Shown: piece after piece, positions 62,100 through 64,000 of the stretch
How the letters are laid out: every line of letters begins with the position of its first letter
Numbering within the stretch: the first letter of the stretch is position 1
Source of the DNA: Phalacrocorax aristotelis
Taxonomy: Eukaryota > Chordata > Aves > Suliformes > Phalacrocoracidae
Length of the DNA: 64,000 nt
Assembly (NCBI RefSeq): GCF_949628215.1
Contig: NC_134288.1
Span: 2,914,001-2,978,000 of the forward strand
Direction of reading: 5' to 3'
Program-made: the position numbers and the translations under genes
Notes under the pieces: generated by a model
What the model saw: only the letters and a program-made list of their open reading frames with translations
The model's database searches: none
Told to the model about the DNA's origin: nothing

Positions 62100-64000
62100 C
62101 TAGTATACAAGGAGAAATAAAGTAGGAACAAAAGTAGACACAAATACGGAAAACGGTAAGAAACGCATCCATTTAGGAAAATAACAAATGTAATGACTAC
62201 TGCAGTCACTAGAAAATCGATAGAAATGCTATAGAAATTTAGACTGAAAGAAAAATGTTAGTATTATATAAATTACCTTTCAATTTTGTATCTTGTTAAC
62301 TATGTAAAGCAACTGTTGCTTGCTAAACTTGCACAAAATTATGTAATATTAATGGTGGATTAGACACTTAGATATGTGTAGCATAGAATTACTTTTTTGT
62401 GACGTGCTATAGGGATAACTTAGACGGCAAATTAGAAAAAGAATTACACTTTGAAGTTTGAAGAGAAATATTACCGCTCCCAAAACAAATAAAATCTAAT
62501 CCCTTAAAATCTTTCAGGAGTTATAAAAGCTTCAGGACAATGAAGATTTTTTTTTTCAATATTATATAAGGATTTTACTTACCTTGCTTGGATGGAGAAA
62601 AAGAATAATTTAGCTAACCAACTGAAGCAGTGCAAAAACACAGCTCAGGAAATGTACTTTGTTAGCATCAGACTCACACAATAAAAGAGTGTAGAGAGAT
62701 AATATAATATTTAAAGTAATTGCAGAAAAAAGATGCAAGTAGACTAAACTAAAAAGCAAAATTTGCAACAAAAATTGAAGAGCCAGCTACATCAAACAGA
62801 ATCGAAACAATCTAAATCGTGGGCAATACTGAAAAAGAAGTATTTGAAGTGGGACAGAAAACCAGAGCCAGTAAATGCAGAAGAGCAAAAAGGTAAAATG
62901 TCAAAGAAAAGAGGATTTTAAAACTTTACTGCTTCCCAGACTAGTTAGATAGATTTGCAGGACTGATTCGAGCATAAAGGAAGATAAATATCTCCAGTGC
63001 CATGTGGCAGTAAAACACAATCTTTTAAGTCCAAGCAACACAGTGGAAGTTAAATGCCCTGTAGAAGACGTTAAATGTTTTGGTCCTACCGAAACAGCGA
63101 GCTGTTGTCCTATTCATCAGGCTCTAATGAAAATCAATGCAGCCAGTCTCCCTTGTTCTGATGATCTGCAGAGAATATAGGCAAAGCTTTTGGAGTTGTT
63201 TGTATTCCCCTTTGACTGCTGAGCAGCCTGCTTTTAAATATCGCCTCCTCCTGAAAGCAATGCAGAAGCATTTACTGAACTTTAGCTGACAAAATTATAA
63301 CAAGGATGGCCAGTCTACTCTTTTCTACTTGAATTTCTGCTTTTTCTCAGTGCTTTTTTTCCCCCTTCTCTCTTCTACTGTTGCCCTGAAAAAAATCTGG
63401 TGGAAAGGTGACCCTCAGCCCCTCCTTTTTCTCCCCATTTGAAAACCACAGGGGCAGTCCTGCTCCAGCAGTCTTCAAGCGGAGCCTGCTAGTTTTTTCT
63501 GTCTTTCAGGTAGAAGAAGGTACACAATAGGGGAGCAAGCGATAAAAAAAATCTGATTAAAAAAATCTGTTGTGATCTTCAGTACTTGTTTATGGCTCAT
63601 TACTGCAAGTTTCCGTATCTGGCAGTCTCGCTTCTTAGAAAGGTCATTATAAATGCTGGGCCTGTGCACAAGCAGCTCCTCAGTGTTTCCCTAAGCAGGA
63701 GAATAGCGGAGTTTTTCAATGATTAACTCCACTACAAGAAGAGAGTTTTGTGGAGTCGCTAAAATTAAGAACATAGAGGAAGAAAGGCTTTGTTCTTATG
63801 CTTGATAACTGCATGTACAAAAACCAGACAAGTTTACCAGAATGTGGACACAATTATTCAAAATATATCAAATGTCCCTTTATAACTTTAAGGGTTTAAT
63901 TATACATTTCAATGGTTTATTAATACTTTTTGTTGGCTGTTCTATATCTATGTGCCTGCCATGCCTGCCATGAGGGGTTTTTTAATGCTTACTTGGTTAA
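62100..64000. other. ASIP 5' side, AT-rich sequence to window end
   Basis: Mostly AT-rich DNA with no recognisable gene. A more balanced, complex-looking stretch at 63,060-63,300 might be a conserved non-coding element. Confidence 0.5.

Overview
The window is vertebrate nuclear DNA and almost certainly from a bird. It has long GT-AG introns, a CpG-island promoter, many 5'-truncated CR1 LINE fragments with the typical avian 3' end, and a solo LTR that looks like the avian ERVL class. Two protein-coding genes can be read exon by exon. They face each other (tail to tail) in the order AHCY (+) then ASIP (-), which is the arrangement known from the vertebrate RALY-EIF2S2-ASIP-AHCY-ITCH block.

Region 1-1,700 is a GC- and CpG-rich island holding the AHCY promoter (GC boxes, a weak TTAAA element) and coding exon 1. 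Region 1,145-29,560 is AHCY, adenosylhomocysteinase. All ten coding exons join in frame to a complete 433-residue protein with every splice site GT-AG. A 3' UTR of about 0.85 kb follows, ending near an ATTAAA signal. One CR1 copy lies in intron 8 (23,351-24,309).

Region 29,560-43,560 is the intergenic gap between the two gene tails. It is loaded with CR1 pieces (antisense at 30,430-31,440, sense at 32,848-33,464, 39,003-39,597 and 40,863-41,553) and has one unexplained GC-rich block at 33,740-34,260.

Region 43,690-50,230 on the minus strand holds the three coding exons of ASIP, the secreted agouti antagonist of melanocortin receptors. They encode a signal peptide, a basic/proline-rich middle and a complete ten-cysteine agouti domain (130 residues). 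The 5' UTR exons are not visible; coding exon 1 starts one base before the ATG, so the leader must come from upstream exons at higher coordinates.

Region 50,230-64,000 is the ASIP 5' side. It has no recognisable coding gene, but contains two CR1 fragments, a near full-length solo LTR (61,551-62,099) and possible regulatory DNA. AHCY is a housekeeping methyl-cycle enzyme and ASIP a pigment-pattern signal; they are neighbours by ancient synteny and nothing here suggests a shared pathway.

I found no sign of a wholly new system. The best leads are non-standard residues in the bird ASIP ligand (RIF instead of RFF, and an extra cysteine), a pair of CR1 copies with a sharply bounded block of near identity, and the LTR upstream of ASIP. 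All assignments come from reading the sequence and from remembered family features; no database search was run.
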